Source: Absidia repens
Lineage: Eukaryota > Mucoromycota > Mucoromycetes > Mucorales > Cunninghamellaceae
Assembly (NCBI GenBank): GCA_002105175.1
Contig: MCGE01000001.1
Coordinates: forward strand, 3,472,001 to 3,536,000
Direction of reading: 5' to 3'
DNA length: 64,000 nucleotides
Shown piece after piece: positions 1 through 11,700 of the stretch; position 1 is the first letter of the stretch; the number at the start of each line of letters is the position of its first letter. Below the pieces are notes generated by a model. That model was not told the origin of the DNA. It searched no databases and saw only the letters and a list, made by a program, of their open reading frames with translations. The translations under genes were made by a program, and so were the position numbers.

Positions 1-322
1 GTCCAGTTCAACATGAACGTAAAAAAATAATTGGGTCTCACTTTAACTACGCAACATGATAGTATAAATGCTCTTTTGTTTGCTTATGCGGGTAAACTAA
101 TTACCTTTCCGTGAGTTTCTGTCATGCGTCCACCATTTCCCTGATTTTTATGTGTCCATCACTGTCTATTTTTTCACTCGTCTACCACGGCCACTTTTTA
201 CAATAACTCAAGTAATACCTCTCACTGCTATTACAGTATGTACAGTACAGTAGACGGAGCACAGAGTACGACAGATGGTCGATGATGACTCATATCTTAC
301 TTATTTTTTGCGCAAACAAATC

Positions 323-361
<39 letters not shown>

Positions 362-897
362 CTACGCACACATACACACAATCACTGTACTGTACGGTCC
401 CATACGGTAAAGAGTAGGTACACACATTTGGAAAGACATGCTTAACATTTAAGAGACGGAGTAAAAGCAAAATTACAGGATATATTTTATTCAGACATAA
501 CTTTAAACTATGAAACCTAAACTAAACTTATCAAAGGGTAATATATGACACATATACAAGTGTGAAACAATTAAGGCTATTTATGTGGAAGGTATATCTG
601 TTATAGAATAAACATAACTTCCGATATGTTAGTCCAATTAAAGTAGTAAGCTATCCGACGATGAGCGACAAACCATTCTACTAGTGAAAGTGTCAGCTAT
701 ACTAGGCTGACCTGTCACAGTTTTGCCTGTAAAGACACCAAGAGAAGAGAACAACCTTGCTGCCATTATTGAATGGTGGTGCCTACTATAATGGGAAGAT
801 AACCATTGTGTTGATGAAATTACGTAAAATAAAGAGGAGAGGATTTTTTCTTTTTTCTATCCATCAAAAAACCCCCAACCCAATACAAAAGAACCCA
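1..897. other. Intergenic spacer with long T tract
   Basis: No convincing coding frame, tRNA or rRNA is visible. The stretch is AT-rich and holds a 37-base T run at 325-361. It ends where dispersed repeat copy A begins. Confidence 0.6.
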
Positions 898-1555
898 ATT
901 CAAATGCCGCCCACGTGAATATTTATTGACTCGCAATTTTTTTTTTTTTTTGCGCACTTTCTTTTCTTTATAAAAAATCCCAAATTCGTCGTCTTTTCTT
1001 TTCCTTCTTTTTCCTTCAGTAATTCTTTACAATGTGGCTCCTATGGGGTAATGGTGAACCTTAGATTAGTGTCAGGACTAGTTTAGAACGGTTTTCAGCT
1101 CAGGGATTACAATATGCATGGGGAAACACTTTTATTTTGGATCTAGGATTTAGGACCACCATTAGTCGTCTTTTTGCAACCTTCATTAGCTTCATTTAGT
1201 TTTAGTTTATCCATAGTTTGTATCTACTTTTGAATAAAATATATCTTTTTGTTACATGCTTTAATGAAAAACGTCCCATTAGTCTCTCTCTCATGTCTGA
1301 GCAATAGATCCCTTTTCTTTTTGATTGGTGTTTACCGTTGTTGTACTTCAGTAACAGAAGTCCCATTAGTCTTTCTCATGCCGTATACAATGTATTGGTT
1401 TCTCATTTTACAATATTCCCTGTACATTAGAGCTGATTCTTCTTCAAATCTCACTTTAGTCTCCCTCATTGTGTCTCCAATAGACCCTTCCCTTGTTACT
1501 ATAAGCACCTCTCCATTAACTTAGTATCCGCCAATATGCTTCAATAAAACATTCC
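898..1555 (+). repeat. Dispersed 0.6-kb repeat, copy A
   Basis: One of three diverged copies in the window (B at 5793-6408 on the minus strand, C at 27690-28325). It opens with a conserved head, TTCAAATGCCGCCCACGTG followed by AATATTTATT. A pyrimidine-rich stretch of variable sequence follows, then a conserved core around TTTCAGCTCAGGGATTACAA and GCATGGGGAAAC. The tail has AATAAAA motifs and repeated TTAGTCTYYCTCATG modules. The head looks like an E-box plus TATA-like promoter and the tail like polyadenylation signals. The frame shared with copies B and C has two in-frame stops here, so this copy is not coding in that frame. It could be a solo LTR, a short nonautonomous transposon or a noncoding RNA gene. 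No target-site duplication was found. Confidence 0.7.
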
Positions 1556-2218
1556 TTTTTAAAAAAAAATACTTAGTCTTATTACATAGTAAACAATGTC
1601 GCTATTGATGTTGTTTTTTAAATGTCCCTCCAAGCATTGACTGTCTAATTCACCCGCAATGATTACTTCTCCCATCTTCCTTCTCCTCCTCCCATCCCAT
1701 CCCATCCAAGCCCAGCGACTGGTTGACAGTTCTAGGTTACCTTATATAAAGCATGACCCTATTCCCGCACTACCATATCATATTAATAAACCTATGTCGT
1801 ACCACCCTACGTAGCCTCCTCTAGTCTGAACATCTTGTGTATGTCCCGCTCTCTCTTTTTTTTTTTTTTTTTTTTTTTTTAACATGTTCATGTCGTCATG
1901 AATAAAGCAGAAATAAATTGCGTGCTTTATCATGAACGTCTTAAATTGAGACAGAATTAGAGGACGAGTTACATATGATATATACAATAGAAAAGTACAT
2001 CGTCCAACTTCTTCCAACAAAAATCATATCACCTTCCTTATCCATCAATGACAAAAAACTTCTCACCGTGAAATAGATGACTTTTGCCTCTCCCAAAATA
2101 AGTAAAGATATAAAATGTGAGCATTAAAAAAAAAACGAGGTTTTTATTGATATATGAAGGTAAAGGAGAGGGGTTGTGATATAATCTAATATAGTCTAAA
2201 TAATCTATCAAGTCAATT
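1556..2218. other. Intergenic spacer
   Basis: It contains a T run at about 1857-1880 and low-complexity pyrimidine sequence. It is the 3' side of the exoribonuclease gene. No gene or RNA is supported. Confidence 0.5.
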
Positions 2219-5162
2219 CTATACAGCCTCCAAGTTGATCAAACCCAAGCGTGGTTCGATACCGGTCACACGAACGTCCAACACATCGCCAGGGTGTACA
2301 GTGTTTTTCAAATGCTCCACACGACCACGGATACCCAATTCCAAGATGGTGGCGGGCGCAGCGTGCATGGATCCACCCAGCTGGGTTGTTGCGAGACTAC
2401 CCTTGTCAGACACAATACATTTCCACGTCCTAGTACTATCCTCATGTTCCAATCGTTGCACTAAGCTGAGCACCCAGAATTGTAAGGAGCGTTGTTGTAG
2501 CAAGGATAATTGTTTTTCCTGAATTTCAATGCGGGGCGCTAGTTGTTCAAGTCGCGCCATGTCAAAGGGTGGTGTTTTTTCCTTGAGAAGATGTGCTTTG
2601 AGCTGCCAATGAATGATCATATCCATATAACGTCGTAACGGTGAAGTCGCTTTGCAGTAGCCGTCTGTGACACCCATCAATGCATGAGGCAAGCCACTGG
2701 TCATCGATAAGCCCGCAGCTGGGAGGCGCTTCATGTACTGGATCAAGTCCTTGAATGGCATCATACCTGTCACCGGGTCCCGCTGTTCCAATAACGCCTG
2801 CCGTGTCGCTTCTTGAGATGGTTGCCATTGTTGTGTTCGGAATGGAAGGATCACACCGTGCTCACGCGCATACTGACTCACCGATCGCCCACCCAACACC
2901 ATCATTTCCGCTACCATCTTGCGTGAAGGGGACACTGCCGATCGATCCAAGGTCAAGTCGATGGTTGGAAGATCGCTAGCATATTGTAATCCATCGTCAA
3001 AGGTCAATCGTGGTAAATCCAACGGACTAGGTGATAATGAGATCACTGGACTAGGTCGAGTAAAGTTGACTGCTCCGTTCCTTACGCGCTGCTGTGAATG
3101 CTGCTGAGTGAGATGATATATATCCAGTAAATCCTTTTGTGCTGATGCCGATAAATTGTCACTGTGGAATGATGGGCTCATATCTGACGACCCTGGTCGC
3201 TGTTGTTGTTGTTGCTGTTCTTGTTTTTGAGGGTGAGAGAAGGAGAGGTCAATGTTCACAAGAGGATCCCCAGATGATGAGTTGGCTTCCGATGGTAATT
3301 TTGATGCAAAAAAGGTATCCACGTCGTCGTAGTGTAGTTTGACCAGATTGCGCACCAAACTAGGTCGTACTTTGTATTCAGACAATTGGCCTTGATCGTC
3401 AAGCAAAGCACTAAAGGTAAAGGCATATTGACTTCCATCCTTAGACACCTGCGCCGTCGAACCCAAACTGAAGGTATGTGATGATAAAGTCAAAGGCAGC
3501 ATTGGATAGTGGCGTTCAGGAAGGTACAGCGTTTGAATACGGTCCGCCATGATAGAAGCGAGAGTGTGGTTCGGAGGCACATAGGCAGTTGGGTCGGCAA
3601 TATGAATATGTAGCCATGTTTTGTCCTTGGTATTGGTTGTCCCAGGAATGTGTTCCACAGAGATCCCATCATCGATTTCTTTGGCGGACGGATCGTCAAT
3701 GGTGTAAACAGGCAAATCACCGAAATCATGTCGTATAGCATCACTTGGATCCTTGGCATAAAACCCAGCAGTCTTCCATTGTTGTCGATCTTGTTGGTCC
3801 AAAAACATCCTGGTGTATTCATCCATGGTCTTGTCGTATTTTTCAGCATCCTTGGACCACAAAAATGGCCGTGTCAGCCCAGTTTCTTCCACCAAACCAA
3901 CATTGTCCCAAGGGTGGAACATACCAATATGTTTCAAAAAAGTGATGGCCAGCGATTTATCCACAAAGAGCGAGTCGTAGCAATGGAGGCTTTTAAGGAT
4001 AGAAGGACCAAACACCTCGTGAGGAGATTCCAGTGTCACCTTGGGCATCTTGATCCAATCCACCAAAAATTCAACAAACATCGTGTCGGTGTCGTTCAAT
4101 TGCACTTGCTCCTTGATCTTGCGGATGGCGTCCTGCGGGATGGTGCCGAGTTGCTCGTCAGCATTAGTCCGATAAAATTCCACCAGTTGATTGGCACGTT
4201 CCAAGAATCCAGTAAACGGAGCCTCCCTGCCTCGAATCCACTGAATGACTTTGCTAATGGGTTCCATTTCTTGTTCCGAGCGTAAGTTCCAAGTATCTGA
4301 TTGTAAGATGTCTGCGTCCGGGAAAAAGTGAATGTTGTTTGCTGTGAGATACAAGAAGGTGGCATGTCGATTCATGGTGGTAGGTTGTGTGCAGTCAAAA
4401 GCATAGCGAGCGAGATCGTCCAATGTCACGGATGATAGTGATTTGAAATGAGCATGCATGGTGTCCAGTTGCCGAATCGCCATACCCTTCTCTAGTGTCA
4501 CTGTACGTTGATATGTCTGAAGAGCTCGGATATACTCGGAGGGAATAAAGTCCATGGCTGTCGCTTCCCGATCCACATTTACTGGCTTGCGAAGGAATCT
4601 TGTCACCGTAGAGCTGGACACAAAATCAGGTATGCAAAAAGCAACATCGCTCGTCCTAAAATCCTTGGTCTTGCCGTTCCGTAAAACCACCGTCAATCGT
4701 TGCTGCTGTCCACTGATAACATTTTGTTTCACCACAATACCACTATAATGTCCATTTCTATAGAAAATATGAATATCAAGTTAGATCAAATGTTGCCAAC
4801 AAAAACATGGCTGTGATCAAATACAAGATCTTTTGTTACCTAAAGACTTCGACAAAATCGCCAATAAGTAGCTTTCGGTTCTTGGAAGAATTGACCAGTC
4901 GCTTTTCCAAAGGAGTGAGCTCGTTTTCTGGATCGCTAACAAGAGCATCGAGAGGTTTTTGGGATTTGGATCGAGGGATTGATTTGGTGTGAGAGACAGG
5001 CGTGGGTTTGGGTCGGTGGGTCGGTGTGCGAAGAGCGGCAGGTTTGGATTTGACAGAGCCAGTTCTGTGGCGCACAAAAGCAAGAGGTGGTGACTTGGGT
5101 TGGGTAGATCTGGTTACAATGACACTCTGTAAGAAGCGTAGCCTAGCATTTGTGAGAAGCAT
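2219..5162 (-). CDS. Mitochondrial RNase II-family 3'-5' exoribonuclease (Dss1/CYT-4-like)
   Basis: Two exons, 5162-4840 and 4757-2219, joined by an 82-bp GT-AG intron; the splice keeps frame and gives 953 aa. The RNB catalytic core is clear: the acidic motif DDPSAKEIDDGIS, where RNase II enzymes hold Mg2+, and near the end ATSPLRRYMDMIIHW, the conserved RNB C-terminal signature. A short S1-like tail ends in GLINLEAV. The chosen ATG at 5162 gives an N-terminus rich in Arg and Ser without acids (MLLTNARLRFLQS), as expected for a mitochondrial presequence; an in-frame ATG at 5240 would add a Phe-rich segment. Family members (yeast Dss1, Neurospora CYT-4) degrade and process mitochondrial RNA. 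The family call is firm; the mitochondrial role is inferred from the presequence and the subfamily resemblance. Confidence 0.9.
4758..4839 (-). other. Intron of the exoribonuclease gene
   Basis: The donor GTAACA follows the codons for DFVEVF and the acceptor TTCTATAG precedes those for NGHYSGIVV. Splicing joins an AG and an A into one Arg codon and restores a single reading frame. Confidence 0.85.
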
Positions 5163-5792
5163 TGAATGTGACAAAAAAAAAGAAGATCGGTTTTGAAAAA
5201 AGGGAAGGGTCGCAAAGAAAAAAAAATTCACGGTTTTCAAATGCCGCCGAGTGTTGAAAAATACGATCAGGCATAATGACCCTAATGAGATATCAGTTAG
5301 TACAACAGTGTTTGTAGTGTCATCTTCTATAATAAGGCAAAGTAGTAACCCCCACTCTTTTAGACAGACGACCGTATTTTATGATCAGACCAAAAATTCC
5401 AAGCAACCAAATCAATCAGGTCATTGGATTTTCATCAACAGATAACTCAAAAACTACCCAATTAGGGAATCAAAAAAAGTATTCACTCATACATATTGTA
5501 AGGATCGTCAGCACAAAATAAAACCGTATCCCAACCCATTTTCTATTCTCCATATTTTTACAAATGAGCATTTTTAATTCAAGTTTTTGTGAAATACTCT
5601 TTTCATCTGCTCACAATACATCCATTTTTGCATATTATACAGTTAATCCGGAATTGTTATGTAACCAATCTCTAGATCTCAGGAGGGGCAAGTGTCATAG
5701 TGGATGAATTAAGGAATAAGTATTTGGTAGGATATTCACAAAACAACATCAATAACGGCATTATTTTACTACTCGCTGAGTCTGAGGAAGGT
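5163..5792. other. Intergenic spacer, promoter side of the exoribonuclease gene
   Basis: AT-rich with no supported gene. It includes the upstream region of the minus-strand exoribonuclease gene. On the other side it abuts the 3' end of repeat copy B. Confidence 0.5.
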
Positions 5793-6408
5793 CGATAAAA
5801 AGGCATATCTTATTAAACCATGTGGTAGACACAAAAACTAAAGACGATAGAGATGGTAGCATGAGAGAGAATAGAGGGATATCTGAAGAATGAATGATCA
5901 ATATAATTTAATAGAACAAACTGTAAAAAAGGATCTAACATACTGTACAAGCATGAGGAAAAATGAAAGGAAAATCTTTTATTGAAATGTAACAAAATAG
6001 TCAACATTTAGCAGAAATGGTTATGATGGTTAAAAAAGGAGATCTATTGCACAAGATATGTGAGAGTCTGATGGGACGTTTTTCATTAAAGCATGTAAAA
6101 AATGGACATATTTTATTGAGTTATAGAAACAATTTATGGACAAACTAATACTAAACTAAGTTAATGAAGACTTCAAAAAGCTACGTAATGGTGGTTTTAA
6201 ATCCCCAATCCAAAATGAAAGGGTTTCCCCATGCATGTTGTAAACCCTGAGCTGAAAACCCTTCTGAATTAGACCTGACACTAATCTAAGATCATCATAA
6301 CTTCATAGAAGTTGATGGTGGAGAGAAAAAAAAAGAAAGGAAGAGAAAAAGACGAGAGGGAGAAAAAGTGGGCGAATAAATATTCACGTGGGCGGGATTT
6401 GAAATTTT
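5793..6408 (-). repeat. Dispersed 0.6-kb repeat, copy B
   Basis: Minus-strand copy of the family described for 898-1555. The head TTTCAAATCCCGCCCACGTG plus AATATTTATT lies at the right end. The core (TTTCAGCTCAGGGTTTACAA, GCATGGGGAAACC) and the tail modules (TTTCAATAAAAGATT, TTCCTCATGC, CTTTAGTTTTTGT) match copy C along its whole length. In this copy the shared frame is open through the core (VSGLIQKGFQLRVYNMHGET and on to a TAG). It is closed further upstream. Confidence 0.7.
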
Positions 6409-6790
6409 ATCTGTGATTTTTTTTTCTTTTTTGACAATTCAATTCAGAAGCATCATGTAATTTCGTCAAGTCCAACCAATGTATTTTATTGAAGAATATA
6501 ATTAAAGAATAAATCAAAAGGGAATATAAATAATATCTACACTACACTAATACTACACATGAATTCTTGTTGTTCATTTTGAGGCCATCAGTTTAACCTA
6601 TTCTTGGGCAAAATCCCCTGCTGATGAGGTTCACAAACGTTGATGAATAAAGTGTTGGTTCCATAGAGTCGGTAGCTGTGCTAGTCCACACTCAACTTCA
6701 AGTCACCATCTCGATCGTCACCATGCCTGTTCACAGAATATCATCATGATCAAAAGATAGGTAATAGAAATATCTATTCCATGTAGCTCA
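6409..6790. other. Spacer downstream of the JmjC gene
   Basis: AT-rich, with no supported feature. It separates the head of repeat copy B from the stop codon of the JmjC gene. Confidence 0.4.
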
Positions 6791-7109
6791 TCAAAACCAA
6801 AAACTGACACTGAAGCTGGTATCAAGAGATCGGACGTAGTGCCACCATTTTGGCTGTTGGAAACAATATATATATATAAATAAAGAGAGAAAGGCAAAGA
6901 GATGGTTATTCAATATAATTTTGTGTGTGAGATTCCTTTTATGTATAAACTTACAGGAATATAAAGCATTTCGCCTGGTCCAAGAATACATTCAACATAA
7001 GGAGCGTCGGCAAATCGAGGATAAGAAGTCAAATCTGGCGAATCAAGATCCACCTAAGCAAAAGATACAGAATGAAGACGATATCGGATTCAGTCATATT
7101 GGTTTGCTA

Positions 7110-7140
<31 letters not shown>

Positions 7141-8384
7141 CCACTTATTTGCAAGTCTTTCAATTACCTGGCTAGTATTTGACATCATACCATCATGAGG
7201 ATAAAGAGCATCTGATTGAGCTGGTGAATAGAGTCGAATATATTTTCTTCCAACCACTTGAGCCAGGAGATTATGGTATGGATCTTGATGCAAAGGTGAG
7301 ACAGTGCCTTGCGGCCCAAACCACGCATGCTTGATGACATCTGAGGGAGGAGGTTGAGTATACCATTCAGACGGCTGAGGTTCCACATAGCAGTAATCTG
7401 GGACGGAGATATCGTTTTCGAGTGTTGGGATATGGTGAAAAAGATCATGCTGTGCTAAATAAGCAGGAGGCTGGTGCTGTCGCTGTTGCTGTTGCTGTTC
7501 AAGAAGGATGTAGTCATTGATAAAATCTTCCATTCGCATCATTTTTTGCTGCCATGAAGGGTCTGTATAGTTGCTGCCAATTTCTACAGGTACAATGCGA
7601 TCCCCAGCAAGTCCAAGAAGATAGTCGATGTTTGTCCAAGATCGTGTGGTGTATGCTGGCCAGTGATTCATTAGTCCGCATTGTAAGTGAAGAGGCGATG
7701 CCATGGGTGTCTCGTTGATGTGGGATTCAAACCACAAGTAGTCAGGCGGTGAATAGAGAGTGGTAATAGGATAATGGATACTTGGTAACGTCGATGAATC
7801 TGTTGATAGGGTCAAGTGTCTTCCTTCTCGGTCCGATGGAGTCGGTCGAAGCCAGGTTTGGACGTCGTTCAACAGTGCTAAAGATACATCGCGTCGGCTG
7901 TTGCCTGGTGCGCCGCTTACTACAAGAGCAGTATCCACTAACATGATAAGTTCTTTACCCAATCTGATCGTTTCTTTCGAGTCGTCCAAGCATTGTTCCA
8001 TGAGGTCAAGCAGCCCAAGAGCTTTAAGAAGACTGGCGTCCATCAGTAGCCTTCTCCAACATAAAGGGACATCCTTATATGGGTAAAGAAGAAGTTGTTC
8101 GTTGGCAAGATCAATTAGAGCATCGACTTGTTGTATGGTCATTTCATTGGTGAGCTTGGTATGCTGAGCTGATAAGTTGCAGTATAAAAAGATCACCGAA
8201 TCACCACATGCGGCAAGCTCTACATTCATATAACAAAAAAAAAAGGGGGGGGGAAGAGGGCGATGAGTGAGTACATCCATGATATCTAAGAGAGAGATTA
8301 TTGAAAACTACCTTCCAATTCATTTTCATTCTGAAATAATGAATAGAGTTTTTTCTTGAGCAAATGAACATCAAGCAAAACCAT
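6791..8384 (-). CDS. JmjC-domain 2-oxoglutarate oxygenase, JMJD5/KDM8 type
   Basis: Four exons: 8384-8312, 8219-7168, 7053-6955 and 6853-6791, giving 428 aa, close to human KDM8 (416 aa). The JmjC core holds the Fe-binding HxD in [10 protein letters not shown], the block [13 protein letters not shown] and the distal His in [13 protein letters not shown]; the protein ends SFSVSFWF, matching the JMJD5 C-terminus. These animal enzymes are arginyl hydroxylases acting on nuclear substrates; histone demethylase and clipping activities are also claimed for them. In fungi the substrate is unknown. The first exon is the least certain part: ATG 8384 plus a 92-bp intron gives an uninterrupted N-terminus ([12 protein letters not shown]), whereas the open frame from ATG 8280 would translate intron sequence. 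The last intron-exon joins are fixed by the conserved C-terminal motif. Confidence 0.9.
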
Positions 8385-8704
8385 AAAATATAAAGATGAA
8401 TAAAACACCCCAAAATCGCAGACTTTGCAGGCTGGCGAAAAAAAAGGCGGCGATTTAACCTCCGCTATCCATGAAGTTTTTTGTTCTGGAAAGAAGACCG
8501 CCTCGCCCCACACTGTACGTACTTTACAGAGGTCATAAATGATTGATTTCCAAAAATGTTTATTCGTACATAATAGCAATAATAATAAGTCAAGCTCGAA
8601 AAAAAAATACAAAATAAGGAATACAAAATACTAGAGGTAGAGGGTAATGATAATAACGGAATAAATAATACAATACAATAAAAATACAAGGAGTGTCAAA
8701 TAAA

Positions 8705-11700
8705 TCAATATAGCTGATTCAACGAGTTCAAAGAGGAGCGTCGGGAAGCATACGAAGAGGAGGATGAAGAGGAGGAGGATGAAGTTGAGCAAAATGATTT
8801 TTCACGTTCATTTTGTTTTGTGCGTTCTATTTTTAAGAAACAGTATTAAAATTAGAATATGGGACAGTAACACAAATTTTGAAGATGAATTGTGGGGAGA
8901 GGTTACTTACCAATGATATCAGCGCGACCACCATAATAATTTGCCTTTTCTAAATCACAGAGACCAGTCAAGCCAAGTCGATATATTTCAGCTGTTCTTC
9001 TCAAAGCAACCACATCGTCGATTTTCGCCGCGAGTTCCCAATAGTGCAGTGACTTGGTCACGTCCTTTTCAACACCAATACCTTGATCATAGCACATGGC
9101 TACCTCCACCAAAGCCGCATTGTTGTCATCGTCGGATTGATCTTGAACAAGCATCATCAGCATCTTGAAGCCTTTCACTGGATCACATGGTTTTCGGCCC
9201 CAGCCTTTCAAATGGTACAAGGCCATCATGACTTTTGCATGAGAGGATTGTTGGTCAGCTTCGGCTTCTTGTTGTGATGTTGTTGTTGAAGTTGAAATCC
9301 AATGCGATGTTGACGTTGATGTTGCTGCTGCTGTTGAACTTGATGCCACGCAGCCTTCAAACCAGGTATAGGCTTCTTCTTGTAAATCCAACGCCGCTTC
9401 CAGATCATGTTCCGCCAATCGCCTTTCTGCCATACTATGCTTGAGTTTGCCAATAGCAAGTTCAGCCAGATGGCCACACTTCCAACTATATGCCTTTTCA
9501 TACCATTTCAATGCTTCTTCCAGGTTTTCCATGTCGTGTATGTAACCTTCTTCATAATAGGAGCCAATCATCAGTGCTGCTTTCGCATTCCCCTGCTGTG
9601 CTGCATCCGAATAATAGGAGAACGCCTGCTTGTAGCTTTTCAAAATAACGCAGAAGCCTTGTTCAGTGCTTGGGTCTTCACTTGCAAAACCGGTGTGATA
9701 TAAATGGCCTAATTCTACCAGGGCTTCAGGTACCAGTGTTGCTGCCTTTTCATATTGCTTGAGTCCACGTTGGTAATGCTTTTGGTTATTCCAGAGGTCC
9801 CATGCATGCATGAACATCACCATTCCTAATTCCTTTTTCGCTTGTTCCAGTCCTTGACCCATCGCTAGTTTCAGATACCGTTGAGCAGCAACCAAATTGA
9901 CATCCAGACCGCCCATCCCGTGTGCGTGATAAAGTCCAAGTTGATATTGTGAATGCGCATGATTCCATTTTTCGGCAGCACACCTAAACCATTCCATAGC
10001 ACCGAAGTAATCGCCTCGTGCTTCATACAATAACCCCAGAGCGTGTGTGGCATCCTTGTGTTGATTGACATCCACGGATCGATGATACCACATTTCGGCC
10101 ATCGCTGCAATGTCGACGTCTTGGTGATGAGTTTGGTCTTGCTGAGAGTATGTTTGGCCCACGAAAAAGCATAAAATTCCTAGAGAGTGTCGATCCATCC
10201 TAGAGAGTGATACCGGGTCCATGTTTTGCCAAAATGTTTCCGTGGCTGCAAGTAGGTGTGTAAAGTCAAAATCTGTCACTGGGTATCGGTCGATCATTAC
10301 TGCGCTATCAGCCACACCTTCCAAATGATACTTGATGAGCATCATAGATGACATGGGTTCTAAGGAGGACTGTTCAAACCACGCTTGTGCATCATCGTAC
10401 TGTTCCAAAGAGTCGTATATTTGGCCAAGTCTAACCATTGATTGTCGATTCCCCTTCGCTGCGGCCTTCATGAAGTGGTCCAAGGCAGTATCAAATAGGC
10501 GTTGCGAATTCGAATTGTCGTCCAGGTAAGCATCGTACGTCAATCGTCCCTGCTGATATAATGCATCGGTGTTGTCGAGTTCGATCGCCCGCTCCAGCAA
10601 TTCTGCAATATCACTGTCCATGATGTGGTCGTTGTCATCTTCGGTTCGTTCTAAGAGTAATGCCAACGCCACCATACATCCACTGTGCGAGGCCGAGACG
10701 CCTTGTTCGAGTCGCATTTTGGCGGATTTCATATCGTTAGTTGATTCGTGCAATTTGGCCAATTCTAACGCTGCATTCCCGTCACCTTCATCAGCGGCTT
10801 GAGTAAGCCATACTTGAGCTTCCCTCGAATTGGTTTCCAAGTGGTCACTATGAAGAAGTAGATATCCTAGGTTTTTTTTAAAAAAAAAATGTTAGGAGCT
10901 TTTTTATTAACCAATTTTTTTTTTTTTTTGTCGGAAAGGGGGAGGACGGGAGCAATTACCTATATAGTATCGAGCAGATCTTGCCAGCGTTCGACTTGAT
11001 TTGCATTTGTGGTTCATTATATGAAAGTGCTTCTTGGTGATTTGTAAGTGGTCCCATGCCAAAGCATAATCGCGAGTTTGCATATAATATTCGACAAGTC
11101 TGAAGCGAGTTCGTTCCTGGATCCAATTCATTTCATCCGTCGACACATTAACGACCCGTTTGTAATAAGATATGGCAGAGGAGATGCTTCTGCTGGTGCC
11201 TTTTCCTAATTCATGGCAAAGACCTATAATGAGTATGCAATATGAGTTAGCATACATATATATTGACGGAATTAAAACATCAAAATAAATTAAAAATAGG
11301 GACTTACCAAGTAATTCCAGAGGTTCCATGATAACGGCATCACCCGTAGGCTGAGAAATCATTGTAGATAGCCAAGTAAAAACTTCATGCATCAAGTTCG
11401 CAGCATCCACATCTTGATCATAGTCATCAACCAATAGCAAATTTGCAATAGCCAAGCGAGCATGCCAACCTGGTTTTTTCAATATGACATTTGACTTGGC
11501 CACGGATATATAAGATGCCAAAGCTTCCGCCCACATTTTATGCCGGTAGTATAGTTCAGCAATAGCCATTCTTGCCCTATTGAAAAAAAAAATTAATTAG
11601 TAGGCATTCTATGTTTTTTTTTTTTTTTTTTGTATGTGTGTGTGTATTGCTTACTTTTGGTATCCCAGAGCCTCGGCTTGAATCAGACATTGAAGGGCAT

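Noticed and set aside
3650..4285. 211-codon plus-strand ORF
   Set aside because: It is antisense to the exoribonuclease coding exon, has no motif, and its composition mirrors the real gene.
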